Assembly: GCF_001680005.1 (NCBI RefSeq)
Contig: NC_033563.1
Location: 1,426,001-1,490,000 of the forward strand
Source of the DNA: Plasmodium coatneyi
Lineage: Eukaryota; Apicomplexa; Aconoidasida; Haemosporida; Plasmodiidae
Direction: 5' to 3'
DNA length: 64,000 nucleotides
How positions within the stretch are numbered: the stretch's first letter is position 1; each line of letters opens with the position of its first letter. A program made the position numbers and the translations under genes. Under the pieces are notes generated by a model. The model was not told the DNA's origin. It made no database searches and was given only the letters and a program-made list of their open reading frames with translations. Shown in pieces: positions 11,301-22,770 of this stretch.

Positions 11301-12042
11301 GAAGGCATACATGTATGCGTATTCGTTCTTAAGGCGAAACAACGGTGTGAACAACGTTGTGCATAATTTGTGCCTTCCTCAGGCGGGGGGGGAAAAACAA
11401 AATATGCTGAGCAGGAAACGAAGTGACAAGAAAAGGGTATCACAAACAGGAATTCACTCTTTAGTCATTCAAGGTTTGCACAAAAAAAAAAAAAATCATC
11501 TTATGGAAGAGAAAATATTTCTCATAGGAGAACGCCCAACAGAAGGGCACCCTTCACATGTTGATGTTGTGCCAGTCACCCGTGACATTTTTTTTTTTTT
11601 TTTTTTTTGCGGAACATGTAGCGAATTTTGTTAAAATTGTGCCCCTCACCCATCAGCAGAATAATTTCATACCGTTATAATTTTTTCTTGACAATTTGCT
11701 GGAAAAAAAAATGCGCTCGACGGGGTAATATTTCTTAAAACAACACCAAATGTGGCTAATCGAAGAAATGCAAATAACAGTGGGCCAACAACATGGAACC
11801 GTATTAAGCATAAAGCGCGGAGTATATAATACATACGACCTTACAACCGTACGGCCGTCCACCGGAAATTCTGAAATTTATTTTTTTAAATGAAAGAAAA
11901 AATAAAACCATGAGTAATATGCAACCAGTTACTCGCTTTTAATTTGGCATATTATACCTTTTTAAGCTATGTCGTAAAGTTCTGTAGCCTTTTTTTTTTT
12001 TTTTTGCTTCCTCCTGTTTGCTGCTTGTCCCACCGCGTGCCA
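8392..12042. promoter_or_regulatory. Long divergent intergenic region (3.65 kb)
   Basis: This separates the starts of the AT-hook-like gene (-) and UTP13 (+), so both promoters must lie here. It has many A/T runs (for example 8879-8898, 9362-9381, 9726-9743, 10950-10971, 11588-11608) and tracts of alternating acatac/gtacat sequence typical of Plasmodium upstream regions. It is unusually long compared with the other gaps in the window. Short exon-like reading frames occur on the minus strand at 10230-10322, 10756-10806 and 10897-10938; they are listed separately. Confidence 0.6.
10230..10938 (-). other. Candidate small multi-exon gene (exon-like ORFs)
   Basis: Three short minus-strand reading frames have coding-like composition in an otherwise noncoding gap. 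ORF 10897-10938 encodes 13 residues (MSKVSKKRKHNES then stop). The segment 10806-10756 reads MSLSDEMKTQIFTPKRQ and ends exactly at a cag|gtagct donor-like site. ORF 10322-10230 encodes 30 residues, beginning MSSPNFVVCYSEKL and ending KFLFGLK then stop; it sits just after a tatgtag acceptor-like site. I could not find a phase-consistent set of joins linking them. They may be one overlooked small gene, upstream ORFs, or chance. Confidence 0.22.
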
Positions 12043-15000
12043 ATGTCGATCGTTACGAATGTCGAAATTGAGAAGAAGTTCTTTGACTTCTACGAGGGGG
12101 ACAAAAATGTTTTTTATTCAAAGGAGCAGGATCTGTATTTGAGTCTATGTGGTGATAACATATACTGCTTTAAGATAAACGAATGGGGGGGCAACAACAG
12201 CTTCAAATTTTACAATACTATGCACCCCACGTGCGTTCTGGAATCCGCCGTCGATATTGATGAGGTGAAGGAGACTTATCATAAGAGGTACCTGAACAGG
12301 CATTGCATATCTTTGTTCAGTTCAATAAGACTCCTACACTACGCTGACGGAAGTGTGTTTCTCTCGACGGACGACAACAAGATACATCACTATGCTGTGC
12401 AGCTTAACGATGCGGCGGTGAAGGAAGATGATCAGAACGTCGATGCAAATGGCGAACGTGAGGAAAGTGAACACAGGAACGATATCTACTTGTACGACGA
12501 AACGGAAGAGGAGAACAAGGGTGCATACTCATATTACTACAACTGGGTTCACTTAAAGGAAAGGAAAGTCTGGAAATCGCAGAACCTGGTTGTAACCTGT
12601 TTTGGGTACTCTACCCAGGGAGGCAAGCAGTTACTCGTTGGCTACATCAACGGGTTAATTAACGTCTATAATTTAAAGTCCTATAAGTTAAAATACTCCT
12701 ACCGAATACACAACAGTAGAATTACCAACTTGAGGATGTACCGAAATTTTATCATCAGTTCCGATGTGACAAAAAATGTTTTCATTTATGACTTTGCCAA
12801 GGGAGAGAAGGTCGGAGCGTGTGAGGATCATATGAGTGGCGTCATTGATTTTCTCTTTTTGGCAGTGCCAGGAGGGGCAGCCCCGATGGGAAAACAGGAG
12901 GAAGAGTCCGTCCTGGCGGAGGAGGATGAAACGAACCCGGAGGGAGTAGCGGTAGAGGAGGGCAATCAAGAGGGTGTAGAGGCGGAGGATTGCAATGAAG
13001 AGGATGTAGCGGAGGAGGATTGCAGTCCAGACGAAGGAGCGAATGACGAAAAGCTGATCGGGTTCATCACGATTGGCAATGACAAAATTATGAACGTCTG
13101 GGATTTGAGCCTCCTGAACGCACAGGACGAAGAAGAATTCAACGCCCTGAAGAACCAGTACAGTAACAAGAAGAAAAAAAAAAAAAGCCGAAACAGCGGT
13201 GTAGTCGCACTTACCCCCATAAAGCAGATATACCTGGTGAACGATATTAACCACGCGCTGGTAATTCCGTCCAGCATCTTCAAAAGGAAGAGAAGCAAGT
13301 TAATTTTAAACGATGAAAATATAAAATGGTTAATCCTAACTCATGACGTGGAAGGAAACTTCATTTTTTACAACCCCATAAACGCAGAAATTATTTTCAA
13401 ATTTGAAGAAAATAAAAAACTAATTAACCAAAGTAATGTGCTCAAATTTATTCTCATAAAAAATAAATTACATGTGTTTAGGGAAGATAGTTCCTTGCTA
13501 ATTTATGACTTACGAGATTTCAGGATTGTGAAAAATTACGCCTGCAGAATTGAGGGCATATTTGAAATGCTCCTGTTAAGTTCTGTAGGTAGGGGAGAAC
13601 AACCAGGGGAGGACTCCCCAAGTGGTGAAGACGAATTGGCACTGGAGGATGTATCCAGTGGAAGTTTGAAGGAAAACCAGTTTGTGGTCCTCACGGGAGA
13701 TAACATAATTCGAATTTTAAATTTTGAGGAAAATCTCATCCAGCAGACGCTACTCATAGGTCATGAGGATGTCGTTTCATGTATAAAGCTGAGCGAAAAA
13801 AACCAACTACTCTTTAGCGGGTCCAATGATAAGAACATTTTTGTGTGGAGCTTAAGAAGCAATCATTGCATTTATATACTGAAAGATAATTTATATACCA
13901 TAAATTCGATTGACGTAAATGTGAAAAAGTTTCCCAGAGTTGTCCTTGTGAGTGTGTGTGAGGACAGCAGTTTGAAGTTGTGGAATTTTACCGTCAATTC
14001 GGATGTTATCCAAGGGGGAAAGGAAAAAAAAAAGAGAAAAATTGATGACATTTTAGAGGACCAGGAAACCTTCCAGAGTAACTTCACCATTTATCCACAC
14101 AAAGTTACGATAAACGATGTGGCTATATCGCACAACTCGAAGGTAAGGAAGCGAGGCAACAGGGTTATTATTTGTCTGAGCGTATTTCTTCTAAGAAGCT
14201 CTACCCCCACAGTTATGTTCTTCATTATGTGTTTTCTACAAACGCGATGAGAGAAAAAGAACCTTTTTCTGCTTGCACGATGCATATATTTTTACACCCC
14301 TTTGTACTTTCCCACCTGCAGATTGTTGCCACATGCAGTAAGGACAAAACGATCAAACTGTTCGAAGTCGCAAATCTGAAGCTGATAAAAACGCTGGAGG
14401 GGCATAAAAAGCCCGTTCAAAATATTCAGTTCTCCAAGGTGGATCACCTTCTATACAGTAACGCGTACGATGGTTTGAGGATATGGAGCCTGACCAACTT
14501 CGAATGTGTGAAAAGCATCCAAAGTCTAGACTTTAATTTAACAAAAGTTTTAATTCTAAATGATAACTGCATGATTAATGCGTTTAGCAATGGAAACATT
14601 AGTATTGTCAATATGAAGAACTGTGAAAAAGTTTCTACTGTGAATTATCATAAGGACAAAATATTTTGCCTTCAAAACTGTGGAAACGATACCATCGCTT
14701 CTGCATCTTTAAATGGAGAATTCCTCTTCTTAAAAAATGTTAGTGCAAAGGTATGTACAGAGAACATGCTACAAAAGAGGAAACACCTATTCTACGAAAA
14801 CCAGCTAGAAAATTTGCTCAGTGAAAACAAAACAAACGAATCCTTACTCATGTGTTTGAAGCTTAATAAAAAATTTAAATTCAAAACGGTTATAGAGACG
14901 TATCTAAATGGTTATACCTTCTCCATTTTGCACCTTTTGAAAAAATTCGAGTATGAGTATGGCATAAGGAAGATAACCCAGGGGGGAGACTCCACTAACG

Positions 15001-15587
15001 ATAATTCTAACAATGGAGGAACGGACAGCCATAGGGGAAAGAACCCCAACGGAACATCGCAAAGCAACCTATCCCATGACGACCTCATCGTTGGTAGCAT
15101 ACACAACTATTTGGAAAATGCAGATGTGCTGCAAAGTTACATTTACAAGGAGTTGTCAGAAATGACACCTACTGGGTCGAACGAGTCGGTTGTATGTAAA
15201 AATGGGGGACCTCAACATAATGGGGGGGGTGATTGCGAAGACGGTAACCCCGACCAGGATGAAAACTTCGTTCTCTTTTTAAAAAGAATGAAGGAAAAAA
15301 ATGAACACTCCTACTTCCTATACCTTAACAAGCTGATGGAATTTATTTCCTTCTTCGTCGTAAACCACAGATATGCCTACATTGCCAATTTCCTCCTCAA
15401 CAGCGTAATCACCTACATTGACTACGCAGACATTTGCAAAATTAATGACTACAAGCGCTTTTTTGAAATATACAATAGTTACGCGCCTAGGCATAAGAAC
15501 AGGTACCTCCAGTCGCTGCAGAAATCCAAGTGCTTTGAATTAATTAACATTAATTATTATAAGGGGGACATCAAAATGATGGGTTGA
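12043..15587 (+). CDS. UTP13: U3 snoRNP WD40 protein UTP13 (TBL3)
   Basis: Two exons, 12043-14142 and 14322-15587, join in phase 0 (tcg aag|gtaagg to ctgcag|att gtt), giving 1121 residues. The first ATG after a pyrimidine tract is used (MSIVTNVEIEKK). WD40 repeats fill the first two thirds, the clearest being LIGHEDVVSCIKLS..LFSGSNDKNIFVWSL and TLEGHKKPVQNIQFS..DGLRIWSL, enough for two beta-propellers. An acidic low-complexity insert lies at about residues 280-335. The C-terminal part matches the Utp13 domain of human TBL3 in order: ENLLSENKTNESLLMCLKL, a helical block FISFFVVNHRYAYIANFL, and a final segment around YAPRHKNRYLQSLQ. Utp13 belongs to the UTP-B subcomplex of the small-subunit processome in the nucleolus and is needed for early 18S rRNA processing. 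The splice acceptor falls inside a WD repeat, supporting the join. Confidence 0.88.
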
Positions 15588-16085
15588 GGGGGGCCAAAAA
15601 GGGCACCACCAGAAAACTACCATTATAATGGCATTAATGAGTAATGTGCCATTTGCGACATTTTTTTATATGTACCGAAAGGGCTAGTAGTGTGTGTGTG
15701 TTGGTACCACGTTCCCCGCACCACATACCACTGTTCTCCTTCAATTTGTGGAATACCCTTTCGTAAAACCTTCCACGTGAATACATTCATTTGTTTGCGC
15801 CGTGCAGTACGGACCAAGTTCTTTCATTTTTTGTACCATTGCGCGTTATGTGCATAATTTGGAGACAGCAGTTGTTGTGTTTTGTTTGCATGGCGAACGA
15901 AATTGGCACTTGCTTGTCTGTTTCTTTTTTTCCCACCCTTTTCCGTTTGTTTAAATAATAAACATGATAATTAAAAAGAGTCATACAAAAAAAATGTGAG
16001 GTTCAGGGAAATACAAAAAAAAAAAGTAAAAAATACAGCGCGCCGTAGGTTTGTGCTGATAGGGTGATAAAACTTCCTCACCCCT
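15588..16085. other. Short convergent intergenic region
   Basis: Only about 500 bases separate the stops of UTP13 (+) and the zinc-finger gene (-). I see no gene. The two 3' untranslated regions probably approach or overlap each other. Confidence 0.7.
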
Positions 16086-18021
16086 TTAACCGTCAAAAAA
16101 CTTAAAAAAAAGGCGCTGCGATAAGCTGATGAACGTGCTGGCCAGTAGGAAGGAGAATTTAAATAGCCCCTTGGTGGTGATGTAGCTCATGCAGCCAAGT
16201 GTGAACATGGCAGGCATACCCACGCAACAACAAAAATATAAAAGCACAAGGGACTGGTCCAATTGGTTTTTCAGATTTTTAATTGTGCTCTTAAAACAAT
16301 TTTTATCGCATAATAAAAACTCCTCATTATCGTGAACACAAAGATTGCTCATGTCTATGTTATCAAATTGGAACAGTTCCTTTATTATGACTATGATGTC
16401 TTTGCTACTTTTATCTTTGAAAGAGAAATTTTTCCTCAGGGGAAGTATATTCAAATATTCTTCCTCGATAGAACTATTATCCCCATTGGGTGGGTCATTT
16501 CGCTTAGCACGGTGGCTGCCGTTTGAGTAGTCCGTGCTGCTGGATTGGCTGCCTTCGCTCTTGCAACTCATTTGTTGCAATTTGTCCTCCTCCCCCGATT
16601 CGTCACTCTGATTAGATTCCTCCTCCTCGCTTTCACCCGTGTGGACATCAGCCAAACGATTCGTTCTGAGTGAGGACGCGGGTTCGTCATCTGCTACGCT
16701 GCTCGATAGAGGTGAGAAATTTAGCAAGCTCTGCCAATTAGCTTCACTTCTTTCGACTTCCAATTGGGAAGGAGCAGTGATCCTTCCTCTGTAAGAAATA
16801 CTTGGACTATTACTAATTGTGTTGTTGAGAAGATTATTTTCACTTTGAATGGGCACCCCGTTGCTTCGATCTACCGTTGGAACGCTCCCCCCAAGAGCTG
16901 ATTTACACACAAAACGATCGAGGGTACGCTGAAAGGTTGCCAACAGAGACAACTTCCTTGACAAATAACTATCAGAAGAAAAATACTTATTCCTCATATA
17001 TTTGTTGTAATTGAAAAAATTAAAATTTGTATTCATTAGTAAGTTGTAGTAGAAAGAATAATACGTGTAGGTACACCTGACGTTAAGTTGATATTTTTCC
17101 TTTAGCGTTAATACGAAAATGCGATTTTTATAATAAAATAAATTGTGGCAACTTGAGCATCGTATTAATCTATGCTCACATGCTTCTTCATGCCTTTTTA
17201 ATTTGTTCCTTTTGTCGTAATAATCACATCCTAACATGTAATTTTTGCACCTTTTGTACTTACAGAATTTTAAATGTTTCTCGTAATTTTTTATTTTCAG
17301 CTCATCGTTACATAAGTTACACCTTATTCTTAACTGTTCATACTCTCTTTTTCTTTTTCCTACAAAGGCGGAAGGAATACACATTCCGTGCAGAGTGTGT
17401 AGCGCGTCAAAATGAATCATTCAAATGGTGCAAATGATACACCTCATGTAGAACGAAGAATGTGACATATCAACTTAGCAAATGGGGGGAGTAATTTTTC
17501 TCACCCGATATTCTCTTCAACTCATTATTCCGAATGGACTGCTTGCAAATGGGGCATTTTCTCTTGTGTAGGAGGGAGTAGTACAAACATTTGTAGCAAC
17601 TGCGGGAAGAGTGTATTGAGGGAGGGGCACGTGAAAATGGGGTGAACATTAAATGAATTGTTGGATATACGACGAAAGATGAACTCTCAATCGAAGAGAG
17701 AAGAGGTGCCGCCAAATGAGCAGACAAAATTGCACCGCTCACCATATGTGGTTACACGCAGTCACCACTGGGGTGTGACATATATCTAGGCACACGGAAC
17801 AAATGAAATCTGCAAAAGGGAAAGGAAAAGGAAAAGGAAACGTAGAGAAATGGGAAGAGCCTTGTGAGGTTTAAAAATGCTACGCACATTGGGAGGACAG
17901 AGTCCCGCCTGTTGTTTATTTTATCCCCTTTGCAAGGATTACTTTCGTAAATTTGTTTCTCCTCCACACAGTTGGTCCGTAAAAACGGGGAGCCAATGTG
18001 AAAAAGGGACAGTACGCTCAT
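16086..18021 (-). CDS. RING/TRAF-type zinc-finger protein with C-terminal membrane segments
   Basis: Three exons, 18021-17888, 17599-17505 and 17359-16086, give 500 residues. Phases agree: cca at|gtgcgt joins cccgcag|t to make Ile, and tcg g|gtgaga joins ttgtag|ga to make Gly. The first join rebuilds a RING-like core, LPICYKC followed by HKRKCPICKQSI. The next exon carries two or three TRAF-type Cys/His fingers (RCNLCNDELKIKNYEKHLKFC; KRHEEACEHRLIRCSSC). A Ser/Glu-rich stretch follows, then two hydrophobic segments near the C terminus (about 444-468 and 475-490). This architecture suggests a membrane-anchored E3 ubiquitin ligase or adaptor. The RING is unusual: the first Cys pair is not obvious and the central His seems absent, so activity is uncertain. 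The first exon and start codon are the least certain part; another upstream exon is possible. Confidence 0.65.
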
Positions 18022-19218
18022 GTTGTAGTGTGTCTTGCGTGGTTGTTTTGCTATTTAACCCCTATGCCGCGTCGCTACTTCGCGTTGCTATTTCGCTTAG
18101 CTTTATTTTTTACAAAAAATGTTCACAATGAAAGACAAACCTTTCTCACGATGGTAACGCGTTTATTGCGTGGAAAAAAAAAAAAAAATTATAAACTGAC
18201 ATAACACAGTGTTGTACAACACCTGAGCCAAAATTCAGCGGTCATTTAAGGGCATATAAAACAAAATAAAAAAATTGCAAAAAAAAAAAAAAGCGGTAAA
18301 TGTGTCCTATTTCACACTTTTGCGAAATGGGACATACTGACGAAATTGTGTATTGCAAAAACGCGAGTTTATCATGTGCACAAATGTCTAACAAGAACTT
18401 GTACATTACACGTGCGCATTTGAAGGAGGGCGCATGTATGGGCGGAAGGATAAAGCAAGGGGACAGGAGGAAAAAAAAAAAAAAAAAAAGTCTATAAAAC
18501 ACCAAAAAATTAACTCAAAAAAAAGGAAACATATGCTACTGATAATTGCCTCAAATTTTTGACGATACGGCAAAGTGGAAAATTGTTCTTTGTAATGCGT
18601 CTTCTGGTGAACGAGCAAAAGAAGGAGGAATGTCCATACGACGGGTACACACGTGCAGAGTCACACATATAGAGGTGCGTATATACACGCCAATTAAACA
18701 CTCGGCGTGCGTTATAAACCGCATGACCATCCGTGGCGAACTCAAACATAGTAGGTTCTCCTGTGACTCGTACTTAACTTCGTCATACACTTTATTGCAT
18801 TTTGCAGATTACACAAACATTTTTAATGTCAAAATCGGTATCTGCATTATGTTCTTTTCCCTTCATGAAAAAAAAAAATGCATCGGAAAAATGCGTACGG
18901 GTTGGTCGTTCGTCCAACCTGCAGCACAGCCTACTTTTATATCTGCGCAAAAATGTGTATGCAAAGGTATACACATAGGTAGGTACGTAAGAACACTTAC
19001 CACGCACATGCATACACGTTACTCTCGTCCACGTGGCTGAGAACAACTGTTGTAACGGCTAGAGCTTACGTTCGTCATATCACGACACATCACAAAAGGA
19101 AATGAAACGCAGTCCATACAAGGGCAAAAGGAAAAAAAAAATGTTCTTCTATATTTTGCGTAAATAAGTGTACTTATTCGCTTATAACGGATTGCACACC
19201 ACATATTATTCCCTTTAC

Positions 19219-19264
<46 letters not shown>

Positions 19265-20482
19265 GACGCTACAAAAGGCACTTCTTTGGTGAATTCTTAG
19301 TTGAAATTAAAATGTGGCATTCCTCGCGCTTTTACTTATTCTGTGCCAACATTTCGATCTCTCACATTTTCACTTGTTATTTCTGCCGTTTTTATTTTTA
19401 CTCCTTTGCGTTTTTTTGTGCATTTTTTTCCTGGAATTTTTCTTAGCATTTTCTCTCCTCCCAGTCCTCTTTTTCCTGGCTTTTTCCCATTTTTCGCCCG
19501 CGTTGTAGCCCTATTTCAGACTCAACACAGTATACATATAAAAGTACTTATCAATGGCGTGCCACGGCGCGATTCCCATTTGCATGCGCACGTATACATT
19601 TTACTCTCACGGCATACGCTTCTTGTACAGATTGCGGAGTGTGGGTCCGACTGCGACCCGCCTATCAGCACAAAACTACGTACAGTCACATGCAATATAT
19701 ATGCGTATATTTTGCTTACATTTTTTTTCTTCCTATTTAATTGATTTTTTTTAGAGCAACTTGTATTTCATTTTTTGTGCATTTTTTTTACTTGATCTAA
19801 AATGCAATATACCTTTAATTTAACGCTTTTTTGCACCACAATTTTTTATTTTTCGCGCAATATATACATATACATATTTATGTACATATGTTTTGACCCA
19901 ACAAGGAGAGGCGGACTTGCACCCTAGATGTTTCGAAAATTTGTTTTAGTGGCCCATTTTGTAATGACATGATTTTTTTTTTTCTTTTTCATTATTACCT
20001 TTTTTGTGATTGTTAAGATTGTACATATGTTCTTCTTTTAATACTACTTCTGTAGGAGGAATTTTTAAATAATGTAGATGAGTGAATAAGCAACGATTTT
20101 TTTTTTTTTTTTTTATTGCAATAGATGAGGCACTGTAAGTAATATATGTTTGATAAACATTTTGCTTTAGGCTTCCCTGCAACATCCTCTGTCGATGCCT
20201 GGTGTATTTATATGTTATATGTATTTGCGCGCATAAGCGTTCACGCATGTTGGCTTTTGCACGTATTGGCCTGTACGCGAATTGACTGCTGCCCCTATAG
20301 GCCACCATCTCATCCACACGGAAGGCACAGTAAACTACCCCCTGCGCCTACTGTTGTAGATGCATATATTCGTATAGGCGAATTTTGCCGCTAGATGCCA
20401 CTGGCACGTTGCCACGCGCACATTCTATGTTCCCGTCATTACTGTTAAATTTTTTTGTAAAGAGGAAAAAAGAAAAAGCAAA
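18022..20482. promoter_or_regulatory. Divergent intergenic region, zinc-finger gene and ATG18
   Basis: These 2.5 kb hold the promoters of the zinc-finger gene (-) and ATG18 (+). The region includes an uninterrupted run of 41 T at 19222-19262, the longest homopolymer in the window, and further A/T runs near 18171-18188, 18471-18489 and 20096-20114. I see no coding sequence. Confidence 0.6.
19222..19262 (+). repeat. Poly(T) homopolymer, 41 bases
   Basis: The run is read directly and is the longest in the window. Such tracts exclude nucleosomes and are common upstream of Plasmodium genes. The true length is likely to vary between isolates and sequencing reads. Confidence 0.9.
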
Positions 20483-21807
20483 ATGGTGTCGCTAAGATTA
20501 GATAATAACAGATATATAGCGTTTAACCAGGACTATGGTTGCCTGTGTATGGCCAATGAGAAGGGTTTTAAGATTTACAACACGAATCCGTTTACCCAGA
20601 CGTATAGTAGAGGTAAGTTTTGGGGTTCACCCGACCCCGTCAGGGGAGTCCGCACAAGTGTTAACTGTAGTACATACGCTTAGTTATGTGCGCGTGACCA
20701 GGAATAGTTTTCCCCTGTGTGTGGATGTGAGCACCCTCATACATACCAACCTTTGTGCGTGATACACTGATGAACATTCCTCCCCACCCCGCAGATTTAA
20801 CCGACCGGAATAAGAATGGACTGTACTTAGCGGAGATGCTGTACCGATGCAACATCCTGGCCATTACAGGGAACAAAAATGACAAGAAAGGAAAGTGGGC
20901 CAAAAACGTTTTAATAATTTGGGATGATAGACAAATGAGAGAAATAGCCAAATTGACATTTTCTTCCAACATCATTGGAGTGAGGCTACTCAGAGAAATC
21001 ATAGTAGTCATTTTGGAATATAAATTATGCATATACAGACTCAAAGACATTATTTTATTGGAAACATTGAATACGTCAAAAAATGTGTCAGGTTTATGTT
21101 GCTTGTCCAATATAGATAAGAATATTATTATTGCTTATTTGTCTCCCATAAAGGGTCGAGTTAATATACACATTTTCGAAATAAATTCCAGCGAAAATAT
21201 TCACGAAGAATTACCTTATATAAATTTTAAGACAAATTTAAGTATATATGCCCATGACAGTTCAGTAGCATGTATTAACTTAAGTAATGACGGCAAATTA
21301 CTAGTTACGGCATCCTCCAAGGGGACCATTATAAGACTGTTTAATACATTTGATGGAACCCTACTAAATGAATTCAGAAGGGGTACAAAAAATGCGAAAA
21401 TTTTATCGCTAAATATTAGTGAAGATAACAACTGGCTATGCTTAACGTCCAGTACAAATACAGTACATGTATTTTCTGTATACAAAAAAAAAAGACCTTT
21501 ACGAAAAGTGGATATTATATGTAAGGGCAAGAATTTATCCCCGCCAGCGTTACTCAATTATGAAAAGGAATCCAAAAATAAAAAATCCAGTTTGAAATGT
21601 TTGTTACCATGTCATCCCTACTTAAATAGCGAATGGAGTTTTGCAACATACAAAATCCCAGGGAAGAAAATTTCCTCTATCTGTGCTTTTGTAAATGACC
21701 AAAACTGTATTATCGTTATTTGCTCCAATGGGATAATTTACAAGTTGCGCTTTAACGAGCATATTGGGGGAGACATGTTTAAAATTTCCTCTCACAGTTT
21801 TGACTAA
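20483..21807 (+). CDS. ATG18: Autophagy-related protein 18 (PROPPIN, WIPI family)
   Basis: Two exons, 20483-20612 and 20795-21807, join in phase 1 (aga g|gtaagt to ccgcag|at, making Asp) to give 380 residues. The protein is a seven-bladed WD40-type propeller. It carries the PROPPIN signature FRRG at residues 237-240, preceded by the typical blade sequence GTIIRLFNTFDGTLLNE and followed by NAKILSLNISEDNNWLCLTS with TVHVF. The FRRG arginines bind PI3P and PI(3,5)P2. In yeast and animals the family drives autophagosome formation; in apicomplexans the homologue is linked to ATG8 lipidation and inheritance of the apicoplast. The first exon also reads as propeller sequence (NRYIAFNQDYGCLCMANEKG), supporting the start codon. 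Confidence 0.93.
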
Positions 21808-22770
21808 TTTTTCGTACTGTTTGGGATAGCATGAGGGAGGACAGCCAAAACATGGGTAGGGACTACACGTAGGAGGCACATTGGGAATGGTGCATCTGCG
21901 TGTGCCTGTACGCGTGTGTGTGCTTGCTTCCGTTTCGTTACCCGGCGGCACGTATAATGACGCTCGCGCAGTGGAGGTGCCGACCCTTTTTTTTTAATTC
22001 GTAATGACGTACATGCGTGGTGGGTACATATGATGTTTCGTGCGGTGTGCGGGTTGTTAGCCATGTGCGCGATGTGTGCGATTTCCCCGCCCGTCCACAG
22101 GTACACACGAGTGTATGTACAAATGTGTGTAAGGGAAAACACATACATATATACAAACATATATACGTACATATATACATACGTACATAAGTACGCACTT
22201 ATGTGCACGCATTGCACACATCGCCGCCGCGTGCCCTCCGCCACTTGAATAAATCCCCCGTTGCATAAGTAAAAATTCCATTCCGTGAGGTGCAAAATCG
22301 TTTATTTTTTACAGTGTCTTGTTGTGAAAAAAGTGCTCATTGGAATGGCATATCCCCACCGTGCGGTCTGCACGTGTGTGAGGAGACGTACACGTGATGC
22401 CCTGCGGCAACGTCGGACCGCACCTCCCCCGTCTTGCATGTACTGACTTACACTAAAGTCGTTACTTCTCATTCTTTGTTGATGTTTCTATTCAGTTATT
22501 CTTCTATCTGTGTGGAATTGCCTTGCAGAACAGATCTATACCTCCTGCGCGTGTACATACATTTGTGTGTATGCTTACCTACTCCATTACGACCAAACGG
22601 CAGTCTCAATGCATGTGTTGCCTATAACGTTTTTTAAACCGCTTTTTTTTTTTAAGGAACATAACATTACTTTGTTTCCACGTTTTGGTGCTATTTGCTG
22701 TGTCATTTTGCTGCCTAATTTTTCTGCCTAATTTTTCTGTCTCATTTTTCTGCCACATTATTTCCTCCCC
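21808..22770. other. Convergent intergenic region with alternating purine-pyrimidine repeats
   Basis: This lies between the 3' ends of ATG18 (+) and the helical hypothetical gene (-). It contains a degenerate repeat of acat/atac/gtac units at about 22130-22200. No gene is seen. Both 3' untranslated regions should lie here. Confidence 0.65.
22130..22200. repeat. Degenerate acatac/tacgta microsatellite-like tract
   Basis: The tract is made of alternating purine and pyrimidine units such as acatacatata, catatatacgtac and atacgtacata. It is palindrome-rich (tacgta, gtac) and could form hairpins or extrude cruciforms. Similar but shorter tracts occur in several other intergenic gaps of the window. 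Confidence 0.6.

Noticed and set aside
12688..13298. Minus-strand frames opposite UTP13
   Set aside because: Shadows of the WD40 coding strand and its acidic insert.
21804..22295. Overlapping Tyr/Cys/Val-rich minus-strand frames
   Set aside because: Products of the acatac/gtac repeat; not protein-like.
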